Positions 49,137 through 58,443 of a stretch of 64,000 nucleotides of DNA are shown here, piece after piece (positions within the stretch are counted from its first letter, which is position 1; each line of letters starts with the position of its first letter). The position numbers and the translations under genes were made by a program. Source of the DNA: an uncultured Nitrospira sp. (GTDB lineage: Bacteria > Nitrospirota > Nitrospiria > Nitrospirales > Nitrospiraceae); NCBI GenBank assembly GCA_902500825.1, contig CABVRX010000004.1, forward strand, positions 151,949 to 215,948, written 5' to 3'. The notes beneath the pieces are model-generated. The model was not told the origin of the DNA. It worked only from the letters and a program-made list of their open reading frames with translations, and ran no database searches.

Positions 49137-50440
49137 CGGACCTGTTCATCCCGTGCCTGTTCGTCGTGATTCCGTTCGTAGGGTCGCTCGTCTGCCTGGC
49201 CTGTTGGTCCGATCCCTCTCGGGTAAGGACGGTGGCGATCGTCTGCTCGGTCATCAGCCTTGCGGCGATCGTCGGAGTCGCCAACCGGCTTCCGACTCCG
49301 CCTGATGGTTTTTTACCGCTCTATTTACTGCCGCTCGCAGCCGTGGTGTCCGCATTAGGCCAACCGGTTCATGAAAACCACCGGCTCTCCTGGACCATGA
49401 CGTTGGTCTTTCTCGGATTGGGAATGGGCGCGCTCACTGGCGGGAATCCGTTCGGCCTGCTGTGCCTGGTCTTGCTGATGCTGATCATCATGTTCCTCTT
49501 GTACCGTCACCACACCACACTCTGGCCGATTTCTTGGTGGGGCATCGGATCTTTCGGAGTCGGTGTCGTCGGCGCGGGCTTCTCTCTCGCAGCTGGACCG
49601 CCCATCTCATCGGTCGCCTCCTTAGCGACCTATGCCGTCTTGTTGCCGCTCATGCCCTTTCATGACGGGTACCTCACGGCGCTGACGAGACTGCCTGGTA
49701 GTTTGCCGCCGTTCATTGTATTGCTGCTGCCCGTGCTCGGTCTTCACGGACTGGCGACGGCCATGCCGACGATGCCGAATGAATTCGTGGCGGTCGTGAG
49801 TCTGTTGGCCCTGGTGAGCTCGCTGTACGGCGCGATCAAGGCATTGGCCCAGTCACGTGTCCGTCTCTTGGTCGGCTACGGCAGCGTTTCGTTCTTTTCG
49901 ATCCTTTGGTGGTTTGTGGCGGGAGCTCACACGGCGACACCGCGCGCAGCCGTGCTGGCCGGAGCAGTCGGTCTTGCGACCGGGGGTCTGTTGATTGCCT
50001 GGCAGGTGATCCGCACGAGATATGGTGACGACGTGGATCCGCAGGCCATCAGCGGCCTGGCCGCGGCGATGCCGAAATATGCGGTCCTGTTTTCTCTGTT
50101 GGGTCTTGCTGCGATGGGGATCCCACCATTCGGGGTGTTCGCGGGGTTTATGGGGTTGCTGCTGACCACCCCACCGTCTTCAACAATCGGCCTGTTCATC
50201 GCGCTGACGGCCTGGCTTGCCGCCTCGTGGTACATCATGCAGATGGTGCAACAGTTACTCTTCGGCGTTCGCCGAGCGGATTTACGCTATGCCGATCTCC
50301 GGTATCCGGAATTTACGTCGCTGTTGATCGTAGTGTTGGCCCTGTTGGCTCTTGGCTTGGCTCCGACCAGTTTGTATGCGACGAGTCAGGCTCCGAATAA
50401 GATCACCGCCATGGAGCGACCTCTCGCATGGAACCGCTAG
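49133..50440 (+). CDS. NuoM/NuoN-like third membrane subunit of the DAB-type locus
   Basis: A 435-residue membrane protein with about 12-13 helices, starting at ATG 49133 (overlap with the stop of the previous gene). It resembles complex I antiporter-like subunits but is divergent: LATYAVLLPLMPFHDGYLTA, LVSSLYGAIKALAQSRVRLL, LVGYGSVSFFSIL and LFSLLGLAAMGIPPFGVFAG are the recognisable parts (the GIPP and YGSVS stretches are NuoN/M-like). It overlaps the DabA gene by 13 nt, so it should be part of the same complex. A third antiporter-like subunit is not part of the minimal DabAB pair I know. The alternative is an Mrp/hydrogenase-type assembly subunit. Confidence 0.78.
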   Translation: MTDLFIPCLFVVIPFVGSLVCLACWSDPSRVRTVAIVCSVISLAAIVGVANRLPTPPDGFLPLYLLPLAAVVSALGQPVHENHRLSWTMTLVFLGLGMGALTGGNPFGLLCLVLLMLIIMFLLYRHHTTLWPISWWGIGSFGVGVVGAGFSLAAGPPISSVASLATYAVLLPLMPFHDGYLTALTRLPGSLPPFIVLLLPVLGLHGLATAMPTMPNEFVAVVSLLALVSSLYGAIKALAQSRVRLLVGYGSVSFFSILWWFVAGAHTATPRAAVLAGAVGLATGGLLIAWQVIRTRYGDDVDPQAISGLAAAMPKYAVLFSLLGLAAMGIPPFGVFAGFMGLLLTTPPSSTIGLFIALTAWLAASWYIMQMVQQLLFGVRRADLRYADLRYPEFTSLLIVVLALLALGLAPTSLYATSQAPNKITAMERPLAWNR

Positions 50441-53400
50441 AACACCTGACCGACATTGAATCCAAGCGAATGGAATTGCGCGGGGTCGTCCGCCTTGCGG
50501 GGGAAGTCATTGCGCAGTACTGGCCGATGCGGACCTTCGTCCACCACAATCCACTGCACAGCATCGAATATCTACCCTTCGAAGAAGCCGTCAAGCGCGG
50601 GAAGCAGTTTCTGGGCGGTAACGGCTATCTTCCCAACCATTTATATCGTGAGTATCTGAAGGCCGGCAGGATACAGCCGCATGATCTTGACAACGCTCTG
50701 AAACCGTTTGTCATCGATAAGCATGCGGCCATCGGATCGCACACGGTCACGCACGGCTCGGTGTTGCGCGCCTGTCTGGCTGAGGGACTGTGTGCTCCGG
50801 CCATGGAACCGCTTGACGACCAACTGGAAGATCCCGATAGGCTGTTGATCGATGCGCTGGCCCGTAAGCTGGAATCCATACTTGTCCCTTTTTCACTGGA
50901 CGATCGAATCCGAAAAGTCGTGGATGAGAATCAAGCCGGACTCTGTCGATGGCTCACGCTCTCGCACTGGTGCGACGACACGCTCGGCACACAAATCGTC
51001 CAGCAGATCAACGAGCAAATGATCAAGTGGTGCGGAGCCTTCCTGGACGAAGGTCATGCCACATGGACGATGCCGGGTCGTGAAAAGGGTCTCTATGATG
51101 CCTGGAAGGCCATGGCCTCCCACGAATGGTCGCCCTGTGGAATAAAAGACAGTTGTAGGAAGGTCGCCCGGTTGCCGGACTATCCCGAAGATGCGCTTCT
51201 CGAAAGCCTGACTGCACTGGGGATTCCCTCTGAACTCCTACAAGATTACTTATCGTTACAATTGACCGCGCTGCCCGGCTGGGCCGGCTTCATCAAGTGG
51301 CGTGGAGAAGAACGTGATTATCCCTGGCAGCAAGCGTACCCGGTCGGCCTGGTGAAGTTTCTGGCGATTCGTCTCTGGTACGCGCGTGAACTGGTTCAAC
51401 AGGCCTGCAAGGAGCATCTCGACATCGACGGTCGATATGAGGCCGTGATGGCCTACATGCGCGATTATCCCGAAGAATATTATCTTCGACGCCAACGGGT
51501 GGCCGGACGGTTACCCGCCCTCTACGCCGAAGAAGTCGACCGGCTCTCGCATCGGAAAGGGCAAAGCTGGAACAGTATCCTGACACGGTACCGTGCCGAA
51601 GTCATTCCCCGGCTGCAAGCGGCCGTTCGTCGAGGAGCCTCGCGACGGCTCCTTACCCTGGCCCATTCGTTGAACATTGATGCCACCGCACTCGTTGAGA
51701 GCGCTCCCGCGGACCTCAAGCAAGTCGTCGACTGGATGGAGGCTTTCCCAGAATCGAGTCATGGACCGGTGTGGCTCAAGGCCCTAGAAGCCGGCTATCA
51801 GGAACAGTTGTTACGACGCTTGCGCGTGCGTACCGAGCACGCCGCTCTCCCTGAAACGGCGCGCCCGTCCTCACAGTCGGTCTACTGCATCGACGTGCGC
51901 TCTGAACCGTTCCGTCGCCATCTTGAATCGGTCGGCCTCCATGAGACCTATGGCTTCGCCGGCTTCTTTGTCGCATTTATCCGCTATCGAGCCTGGGGAA
52001 AGGAACATGATACGGAACAGTTCCCGGTGATCATGCGGGCGAAGAACGAGGTGCGAGAAATTCCGCGCAGCTATCTCGATCAGGCGGTCTCGCTGCACGC
52101 AGCGCGGGCCAAATGGATGCATGCGGGTCATACGCTCTTGCACGATCTAAAAGAAAACGTCGTGACTCCCTATGTCATGGTGGAATCGCTTGGCTGGTTT
52201 TACGGCCTGCCGATTTTCGGCAAGACATTAATCCCAGCGCTCTATCATCGATGGACCGCCTGGTGGCGTCGCCTTTTTGTTCCGTCTCTAGCCACCACGC
52301 TGACGATAGGCAAGCTAGCGCCGCGTGAAACCGCCGAGATGCTCGAAGCGGAACAACAAGCCGCGATCAGGGCAGCCTTGCACGAGCATCTCGGGCTCCG
52401 CAGTTCCCGTATCACGCCAGCACTCGTCGAAGGTTTGCGCCAGCGCGCTCTGACATTGGAAGGAGACCCGGAGCCGCCGATCGCCCCCGAAGAAATCGAA
52501 CGGGCCGGACTCAAGTCGGAAACGATCAACGCGTTTGTCGACACCCTGCGACGGCAATATGATCTCACACCGCGATCCGCATCACGGCACAGAGAACGGC
52601 TCACCAGGACCGGCTTCACCTTGGAAGAACAAGTCCTGACCGTCGACACCGCGCTCCGGATGATGGGACTCACCAAGAACTTCGCGAGACTCATTCTCTT
52701 CTGCGCCCACGGGAGCACGTCGGACAACAATCCGTATGAATCCGCGCTGGATTGCGGGGCCTGCGGCGGCAATGAAGGCAAGCCCAACGCCCGCGTCCTG
52801 GCGATGATGGCGAACAATCCCAAGGTCCGCGAGCGCATCGCCAAACTGGGGATCGCCATCCCATCCGACACGCATTTTCTCGCCGGTCAAATGGACACGA
52901 CGACCGATGCCATACAGCTGTTTGATCTCGTAGACGTCCCACCGACTCACCACGGGGATTTGGCCCGCCTCCAAAAAGATCTCAAGAGAGCCTCCGCGCT
53001 TACCAGTCAAGAACGCTGTGCGCGCTTCCCCGAGATTCCGCAAGTTCTCAAGGAGGCACAAGCCGAGGCGCATGTCCGCAGGAGGAGCGTGGACTGGAGC
53101 CAAGTCAGACCGGAGTGGGGCCTGTCGAACAATACGACGTTCCTGATCGCACGGCGGGAACTGACGAAAGGACTGGACTTGGGTGGGCGCGTCTTCCTGC
53201 ATTCGTACGATTATCGCGAGGACCCGAGCAACCGACTACTCGAAGTGCTGCTCACGGCGCCACAGGTCGTGGCGCAGTGGATCAACATGGAACATTATTT
53301 TTCCGCTGTCGATAATGAGGTGTACGGCAGCGGGAGCAAGATTTACCATAATGTGGTCGGTCGGTTGGGGATCATGTCCGGTCCCTGGAGCGATCTCCGT

Positions 53401-53637
53401 CTTGGATTGGCGCGACAAACAGTCATGAGCGGCGAAGGAGCCTACCACGAGCCGATGCGGCTGCTGACAATCATTGAAGCCCCACGGAGCAGAATCGAGA
53501 AATTGATTGCGCGGCATGAGGTGCTTCAGCACTATTACCATAACGAATGGGTGCATCTGATCGTATTCGACCCTGAAGAACGGGTTTGGTATCGCTATCG
53601 TCCCGATGAGACGTGGGACGGGATCATGATACCTTAG
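50428..53637 (+). CDS. dabA: DabA / DUF2309 zinc-dependent inorganic-carbon transporter subunit, unusually long
   Basis: A 1069-residue cytoplasmic-face protein of the DUF2309 (DabA, MpsB) family with beta-carbonic-anhydrase-like chemistry. The zinc site is intact: SVYCIDVRSEPFRRHLE (Cys487, Asp489), ILFCAHGSTSDNNPYESALD (His761) and DCGACGGNEGKPNARVLAMM (Cys776). Spacing from His761 to Cys776 equals that in the Halothiobacillus enzyme. N-terminal WPMRTFVHHNPLHSIEYLPF is family typical. It is more than 200 residues longer than the usual 800-870. DabA converts CO2 to bicarbonate driven by its DabB partner. It overlaps the NuoM/N-like gene and precedes a PII-like gene by 55 nt. Confidence 0.92.
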   Translation: MEPLEHLTDIESKRMELRGVVRLAGEVIAQYWPMRTFVHHNPLHSIEYLPFEEAVKRGKQFLGGNGYLPNHLYREYLKAGRIQPHDLDNALKPFVIDKHAAIGSHTVTHGSVLRACLAEGLCAPAMEPLDDQLEDPDRLLIDALARKLESILVPFSLDDRIRKVVDENQAGLCRWLTLSHWCDDTLGTQIVQQINEQMIKWCGAFLDEGHATWTMPGREKGLYDAWKAMASHEWSPCGIKDSCRKVARLPDYPEDALLESLTALGIPSELLQDYLSLQLTALPGWAGFIKWRGEERDYPWQQAYPVGLVKFLAIRLWYARELVQQACKEHLDIDGRYEAVMAYMRDYPEEYYLRRQRVAGRLPALYAEEVDRLSHRKGQSWNSILTRYRAEVIPRLQAAVRRGASRRLLTLAHSLNIDATALVESAPADLKQVVDWMEAFPESSHGPVWLKALEAGYQEQLLRRLRVRTEHAALPETARPSSQSVYCIDVRSEPFRRHLESVGLHETYGFAGFFVAFIRYRAWGKEHDTEQFPVIMRAKNEVREIPRSYLDQAVSLHAARAKWMHAGHTLLHDLKENVVTPYVMVESLGWFYGLPIFGKTLIPALYHRWTAWWRRLFVPSLATTLTIGKLAPRETAEMLEAEQQAAIRAALHEHLGLRSSRITPALVEGLRQRALTLEGDPEPPIAPEEIERAGLKSETINAFVDTLRRQYDLTPRSASRHRERLTRTGFTLEEQVLTVDTALRMMGLTKNFARLILFCAHGSTSDNNPYESALDCGACGGNEGKPNARVLAMMANNPKVRERIAKLGIAIPSDTHFLAGQMDTTTDAIQLFDLVDVPPTHHGDLARLQKDLKRASALTSQERCARFPEIPQVLKEAQAEAHVRRRSVDWSQVRPEWGLSNNTTFLIARRELTKGLDLGGRVFLHSYDYREDPSNRLLEVLLTAPQVVAQWINMEHYFSAVDNEVYGSGSKIYHNVVGRLGIMSGPWSDLRLGLARQTVMSGEGAYHEPMRLLTIIEAPRSRIEKLIARHEVLQHYYHNEWVHLIVFDPEERVWYRYRPDETWDGIMIP

Positions 53638-53692
53638 AAACGGCGTCCAAGCCGGGGCGCATCGAAAACAGGCCGAGATAAGGAGACACCCG

Positions 53693-54031
53693 ATGAGTTT
53701 GATCTTGCATCCGATGAAGGAAATTCGCGTGATCGTCGCGGGGGAGCACCGCTCGTTCGTCACCGATCTGTTGGATCGAGTGAAAGCGACCGGCTACACG
53801 ATAATCGGCAATATCTCAGGGAAAGGGCATCATGGCGTGCGAGAGGCACACTTCATGTTCAGCGAACAGGAAAGCCTTGAAATCATCATGACGATCGTGC
53901 CGGAAGAAAAAGTCGAGCCCATTCTCGCCGGCCTCCGGCCGCTCTTCGAGCGGCATTCAGGCTTCATGCTCGTCGCCGATGTCGCGGTCAGCCGACAGGA
54001 ATACTTCGGAAAGAAAGGCACTAAACCCTAA
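53693..54031 (+). CDS. PII-like signalling protein linked to the DAB-type locus
   Basis: A 112-residue protein, with AGGAGA a suitable distance before ATG 53693. It has a ferredoxin-like PII fold: KEIRVIVAGEHRSFVTDLLD, then a T-loop-like region GYTIIGNISGKGHHGVREAH and LEIIMTIVPEEKVEPILAGL; the end is VADVAVSRQEYFGKKG. The T-loop Tyr uridylylation site of GlnB (Y51 in ..YRG) is absent, so it would respond to small ligands, for example adenine nucleotides or bicarbonate-related signals as in SbtB. It follows dabA and probably modulates the transporter. Confidence 0.8.
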   Translation: MSLILHPMKEIRVIVAGEHRSFVTDLLDRVKATGYTIIGNISGKGHHGVREAHFMFSEQESLEIIMTIVPEEKVEPILAGLRPLFERHSGFMLVADVAVSRQEYFGKKGTKP

Positions 54032-54131
54032 CTGCGAGTCCTTCGACCAGGCTCGCCTTCAAACACCGCCGGATCGTCTCACGAAGCCGGACCAGTTGCT
54101 GCTCTGAATACACAGAGCAGCGTGGAACCTC

Positions 54132-54437
54132 TTACACATGTTCTTCGCAGGGGAAGGAAAAGACCTTGAGCGGAATCGGGGTGTCCTGTGAAACCGCTTT
54201 CCGTGCGGTATGCAGAGCTTGCAGGGCACTGACCGCTTTGGCGGCCTGTTCTGGTGAAAGGACCGCAAAAATGATCGCATTCGTGTCAGGGTTGAGAAAG
54301 GTCCCAAATACTCTCCCGCTGACGCCCTTCCCCATCACGTTGCTCATGATGGTGTAGGCCTTGACATCATTACGTTGTAGGAGCTCCTCCAAGTCATTAA
54401 GCATCGAGTCCCGTGCCACAATGATGAGCGTTCTCAT
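54132..54437 (-). CDS. second, convergent PII-like protein
   Basis: A 101-residue PII-like protein, convergent with the first (ends 100 nt apart). It reads MRTLIIVARDSMLNDLEELL, QRNDVKAYTIMSNVMGKGVS, then FLNPDTNAIIFAVLSPEQAA and PLKVFSFPCEEH. Its KAYTIMSNVMGKG matches GYTIIGNISGKG of the first, so the proteins are distant paralogues. DUF3240/CutA-like folds are an alternative, but the layout beside a DAB locus favours a signalling role. The C-terminal Cys (FPCEEH) may be redox active or metal binding. It has its own promoter region in the 390-nt gap to its right. Confidence 0.72.
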   Translation of the reverse strand: MRTLIIVARDSMLNDLEELLQRNDVKAYTIMSNVMGKGVSGRVFGTFLNPDTNAIIFAVLSPEQAAKAVSALQALHTARKAVSQDTPIPLKVFSFPCEEHV

Positions 54438-54827
54438 GTGCGCACCATCCCTCTCTTCTCAACGCGGTCCAGGCCCCACGTTTGACAAACAGAACGTATG
54501 TTGAAACAGCCAGTCTGTCGGCAATAGGCAATGCCCGGCACTTTCATTTCCTGGAGCGGTTTCAAGAATCTGTATTCCCTATGCCGGCAAACCACGATCT
54601 AGACCAGGATGGTCAAGATCGTCTCGTTAGTATTATTATATAAATGGCTATTTTTCGCGTGGATATCAATCCCTAGTCACTATAGGGTCTTATCAAAGTC
54701 TGTTTCGATGGCTTTGATTCACACCATGTCGGCAACCGTTTCAACCTCTACCCAGGGGAACTGTCTTTATAGCGTACATCGTTCAACGTGATAGTCACGA
54801 AAATCTGCGTTGATCGTTAATGAATAA
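54438..54827. other. A/T-rich intergenic region between PII-like and haem protein genes
   Basis: About 390 nt between two minus-strand genes: the promoter side of the PII-like gene and the terminator side of the haem-protein gene. Bases 54630-54650 are strongly A/T-rich (TATTATTATATAAATGG). No gene of convincing composition. A short plus-strand frame at 54609 is most likely noise. Confidence 0.5.
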
Positions 54828-55406
54828 TCACTGCTTGCCCAGCGGGAATTCAATGACCAAGCCACCCATAATGTCACCTACCTGAAAATCTTTTTTAGGA
54901 CTGTTGGGATGGCTGTTATGGCAAGCCACGCAGGCCTGCCTGACGGCCTTGTCGGCATAAATTGCGCGAAAATGTGTTTGATCATCGATCTTGACCATAC
55001 GAGTAACAGGCTGTTCCGGTCTTACGGCCACGGCTTCCAGGCCGTTCTTATCCAGTTGATCGCGAGGGCCATTGTTTTTATTTATGGGCCACAGACTGAT
55101 CAATCGGTAACGGATCCCCGTGGCTTTTGCGGAGAACATCTGGCTTGTTTCATTAATAACCTGAACCGGTAACGGTATGGTTTTCTTCTGGCTGCGCCAT
55201 TCTCCGTCCGCTTTGGTTTCTCCCTGCTCCTCTAAGCGTTCGACGACATGAGTCGCATAGAAGTCACGGTGGGTTTCAATAACGGCGTGTATATAACCTG
55301 CAACGGTTTCCGGGGGAACGCCAGGTACGTCTGCTGCGTCGCCTCTCGGCGTGAACCAAGTTAGAACAATCATTGGGATTACTGTTAACGGAGCGATCCA
55401 TTTCAT
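54828..55406 (-). CDS. exported c-type haem protein of the DUF3365 (Tll0287-like) family
   Basis: A 192-residue protein with a signal peptide (residues 1-24, MKWIAPLTVIPMIVLTWFTP onward). The mature part is a Tll0287-like sensor-type domain: PPETVAGYIHAVIETHRDFY, THVVERLEEQGET, then the LPVQVINETSQMF and AVAVRPEQPVTRMVKI strands. It carries one c-type haem-binding site CVACHNSH (Cys159, Cys162, His163) near the C-terminus, followed by GDIMGGLVIEFPLG. Tll0287-like proteins bind haem and sense redox or light in other bacteria; here it could be a free periplasmic haem sensor or electron carrier. No kinase or cytochrome gene lies adjacent, so the partner is unknown. Confidence 0.85.
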   Translation of the reverse strand: MKWIAPLTVIPMIVLTWFTPRGDAADVPGVPPETVAGYIHAVIETHRDFYATHVVERLEEQGETKADGEWRSQKKTIPLPVQVINETSQMFSAKATGIRYRLISLWPINKNNGPRDQLDKNGLEAVAVRPEQPVTRMVKIDDQTHFRAIYADKAVRQACVACHNSHPNSPKKDFQVGDIMGGLVIEFPLGKQ

Positions 55407-55559
55407 GGTTTCCTCTTCAGGCTTAGCATATCCGGCGGACTGGCCAGAAAGTAGGCACTAAGGGTCATCCTTACTCTACATACAGTCCCTGAAGCCAAAA
55501 TACGGCTAGGCACCCCCCATGGTATGAATGAAAATGCGCTCACAGCTTGCTGATGATTA

Positions 55560-57191
55560 TCAGGGGCCATGAGGTTTCGTCAGGTCATTGTAGGGTTTCG
55601 ACGATTCACCGGTATTGACGTCGATTCCTCCCACCGGTTTCGGCTTGTCGAGATCGGAATATTGGAAAATATCGAAAGGCTGTATCTGATCATCGGATGG
55701 GAGTTGGCCACGGTCCCATCCCCCGCCAAACGCGCGAACGAGTTCGACGGTAGACTTCAGCAATTCCGTCTTGATTTCCACCGAGCTGATGCGAGCTTCA
55801 AGGGTGGCGAGCTGGGCATAAATCACTTCAAGACTGTTGGCTAGGCCGCCCCGATAGAGTTGCATCGTGAGATTTTGCGTTTTGAAATTTGCTCCGACCG
55901 CAGCATCCTGTCTTTCTCCGGCAACCGTCAGACGGTTCGTGAGAGTCAAATTGTTCGTCACTTCACGAAAGGCTTTGAGTACGGTGGACCGGTAGAGGTC
56001 TTCCGTCTCACGATAGGCTGACCAGGCCTGTTGCAATTGAGCGCGCCGGTACCCTGCCTGGAACAGCGGCACTGAAAAGGTCGCGCCGTAGGACCAGAAA
56101 CTGTTGGCGATCTTGAGCAGATCCAGGCCTTTCTCTTCAAGTCCTCCATCCAGTCGGAACGAGACGTTGGGGAAAAAGGCGGCCCGAGCAATTCCAATGA
56201 CGCGGTTTGCCTCGGCCATCCGCCGCTCCATCATGGCGATGTCGGGGCGACGCTCGAGCAGAGTGGACGGAATAGTTCCAGGAATTGCAAATTTCGCCAC
56301 CCGGAGCTCATCCACCGACTCAATCGTGAAACTGTCCGGCGTTAAATTGAGCAGGACGGCAATCGCCTGTTCAGCCACCTGACGTTGACCTTCAATTCTC
56401 GCCAATCGTGTCTCTGTGCCGTAGAGCAATGATTCGACACGAGCCACGTCGAGTGCCGAGGCGATCTTACCGGCGAACTGAGTTTGGACGACATTGAGCG
56501 TATTTTTATAGAGATCGATTGATTGCTTATAGATCGCCGTCTGGGCGTCGAAACCACGCACGATGAAATAGTTCGCCGCGATCTCGGCTTGCAGGCTCAA
56601 CCTCGCGAGCCCATATTCGGCGGCACGTTCCTCGGCGCGATAGACCTCCGCCTGTGCGGCATTGCGGAGGGCCGACCAAAAGTCAGGCTCCCAGGATGCA
56701 ATGCCTCCTGGATCCACGGTGCTTGACTGAAGCGGACTGTTTTCAGGACGAAAGATCCGATCGAATGATTGTCTCCTGTGAGACGCGCCCATCTCTAAGC
56801 CGATGTGGGGGAAGTACTGAGATCGGGCCGCCATCATGATATCGCGGGCTTGGACAAACCGTTCAGCGGCCGCTTGCAGATCCGGATTCGCCGCCATGGC
56901 TTGTTCGATGAGCTTGTCCAGCACTGGATCGTTATACAGTTTCCACCAATCCGGACGGAGCGTTCCATCGGCTGGTTTCGCCTCCACAAAGGGACTCGAC
57001 CCATGCCACGAGTCAGGAACGACGTATTGCGGAGGCTCATACTTAGGTGCCAGATTAACCGCTGGGAACCAACCGCAAGCCGACAGATTCAAGATCGCCA
57101 ACAAGAGGCCGCTTCGCCATAACCAGGCAGGCCGGATAGATGGCATTGTCCGTCTGTTTGCAAACCGGTATCGATCGGGGTTACCCGTCAT
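55560..57191 (-). CDS. outer-membrane factor of RND efflux system (NodT/OprM type)
   Basis: A 543-residue TolC-superfamily lipoprotein. ATG 57191 has an AGGA site 6 nt upstream; the lipobox is LSAC (about residue 39). The N-terminal half has VNLAPKYEPPQYVVPDSWHG and the two OEP domains show QAMAANPDLQAAAERFVQAR and RRPDIAMMERRMAEANRVIG (the NPDL and RRPDI motifs of the family). Such proteins form trimeric channels across the outer membrane and connect to a periplasmic adaptor. It is the last gene of the operon RND permease, adaptor, outer-membrane factor; the gap to the adaptor is 48 nt. Substrate is unknown. Confidence 0.93.
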   Translation of the reverse strand: MTGNPDRYRFANRRTMPSIRPAWLWRSGLLLAILNLSACGWFPAVNLAPKYEPPQYVVPDSWHGSSPFVEAKPADGTLRPDWWKLYNDPVLDKLIEQAMAANPDLQAAAERFVQARDIMMAARSQYFPHIGLEMGASHRRQSFDRIFRPENSPLQSSTVDPGGIASWEPDFWSALRNAAQAEVYRAEERAAEYGLARLSLQAEIAANYFIVRGFDAQTAIYKQSIDLYKNTLNVVQTQFAGKIASALDVARVESLLYGTETRLARIEGQRQVAEQAIAVLLNLTPDSFTIESVDELRVAKFAIPGTIPSTLLERRPDIAMMERRMAEANRVIGIARAAFFPNVSFRLDGGLEEKGLDLLKIANSFWSYGATFSVPLFQAGYRRAQLQQAWSAYRETEDLYRSTVLKAFREVTNNLTLTNRLTVAGERQDAAVGANFKTQNLTMQLYRGGLANSLEVIYAQLATLEARISSVEIKTELLKSTVELVRAFGGGWDRGQLPSDDQIQPFDIFQYSDLDKPKPVGGIDVNTGESSKPYNDLTKPHGP

Positions 57192-57239
57192 AATAATCCT
57201 GTCCGTTTATTAGTAATGTTAGAAAAGGGACTTCGACGA

Positions 57240-58442
57240 CTATTTCTTCAAGGCAGCCGTCTCCGGTGCTTTCTCTTTTGGATTCATGATGTCATATCCG
57301 GCTGCGGGTGTGACGATTCGCACCTTGTCCCCTTCGAGCAACGCCGCACTTGGATTGTTTATGATTTTGTCGTCGTTGGAGATGCCCGACGTGACTTCAA
57401 TGACGTTGTCGAGGATTTTGCTGACCTCTATCGGTTTAAAGTGAACCCGTTCGTCCTCTGTCACAACGGCCACCTGCGTACCGTGTTCCTGAAATACCAA
57501 CGCACTCGTCGGAATCGTCGTCACGCCTGATTCTACCGAAGCAGTCAGACGAACAGTGGCATAAGAGCCTGGCCAGAGTGCTCGGTCCTTGTTGTCTACA
57601 GTAAAGACTGTGACCGCCGTGCGTGTATTCACATCAAATCCCTTCGCCACGGTCAGAAAATTGAACGTGAAATGACGGTTGGGAATCTGCGGTACGGTGA
57701 CATCAGCCGTCATTCCTGGATTGAGAAAGGGGCCGAAACGTGTCGGCACGTTCACAAAGAGTCGCAATTTATCCACCACGGCAACGGTAAACAAATTGTT
57801 TTTTGCATTGGTGGTGTTGATGCTGCCCTCTTTCGACACCAAATCACCGACATTGATGTTCCGCTGAATCACGACTCCATCGAAGGGGGCCGTGATATTT
57901 TTAAACCCAATGAAGGCCTCAATGTTCTTGACCTTTTGTTCAGCTGCCGAGACCTTCGCTGCCTGGGCCTGCGCCTCTGCGAGCTGCACTGAGATGGCTT
58001 GCTCGGAGAGCGCTTGATGTTCCCGCATAGCCACGTAGCGCGTGGCGGTCAGTTGAGCCAGCTGGTTCCTAGCACGTTCGGATTGCAGATCCGCAATCGC
58101 CTGCTTGTAATCTGCATCGAGGTCCGGGGTGTTGAGTTCGGCGAGGACGTCACCTTTCTTCACATTATCCCCGTAGTCCTTATGCCACGCTTTCACATAG
58201 CCTTCGACACGCGCATAGATGGGTGCCTCATACCAACCCTCAACAGTACCGGGCAGCGTAATGGTATCGGTCGGCTCTGACCGCCTTGCTGACGTGAGGG
58301 CCACAGGGGTTATGGCGCTTTGCAGGGTGTCTGTCTGCAACGCGACGGCTTCTTGCTGGTTCTCGCTCAACCGGTAACCGAGAGTCGCGAGTCCCACAAC
58401 GACGACTAGAATCAGAAGACCTTTTTTGCTCAAGTTGTTCAT
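57240..58442 (-). CDS. RND periplasmic adaptor (membrane fusion) protein
   Basis: About 400 residues. ATG 58442 (MNNLSKKGLLILVVVVGLAT) has an AGGAGC site and lies 1 nt after the permease stop; the open frame to 58532 overlaps the permease. It has one N-terminal membrane helix, then HlyD-type domains: LPGTVEGWYEAPIYARVEGY, YGDNVKKGDVLAELNTPDLD, a coiled-coil hairpin (QSERARNQLAQLTATRYVAM), FDGVVIQRNINVGDLVSKEG and the barrel VPTSALVFQEHGTQVAVVTE (approximate). It links the inner-membrane pump to the outer-membrane factor. Confidence 0.93.
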   Translation of the reverse strand: MNNLSKKGLLILVVVVGLATLGYRLSENQQEAVALQTDTLQSAITPVALTSARRSEPTDTITLPGTVEGWYEAPIYARVEGYVKAWHKDYGDNVKKGDVLAELNTPDLDADYKQAIADLQSERARNQLAQLTATRYVAMREHQALSEQAISVQLAEAQAQAAKVSAAEQKVKNIEAFIGFKNITAPFDGVVIQRNINVGDLVSKEGSINTTNAKNNLFTVAVVDKLRLFVNVPTRFGPFLNPGMTADVTVPQIPNRHFTFNFLTVAKGFDVNTRTAVTVFTVDNKDRALWPGSYATVRLTASVESGVTTIPTSALVFQEHGTQVAVVTEDERVHFKPIEVSKILDNVIEVTSGISNDDKIINNPSAALLEGDKVRIVTPAAGYDIMNPKEKAPETAALKK

Positions 58443-58443
58443 G

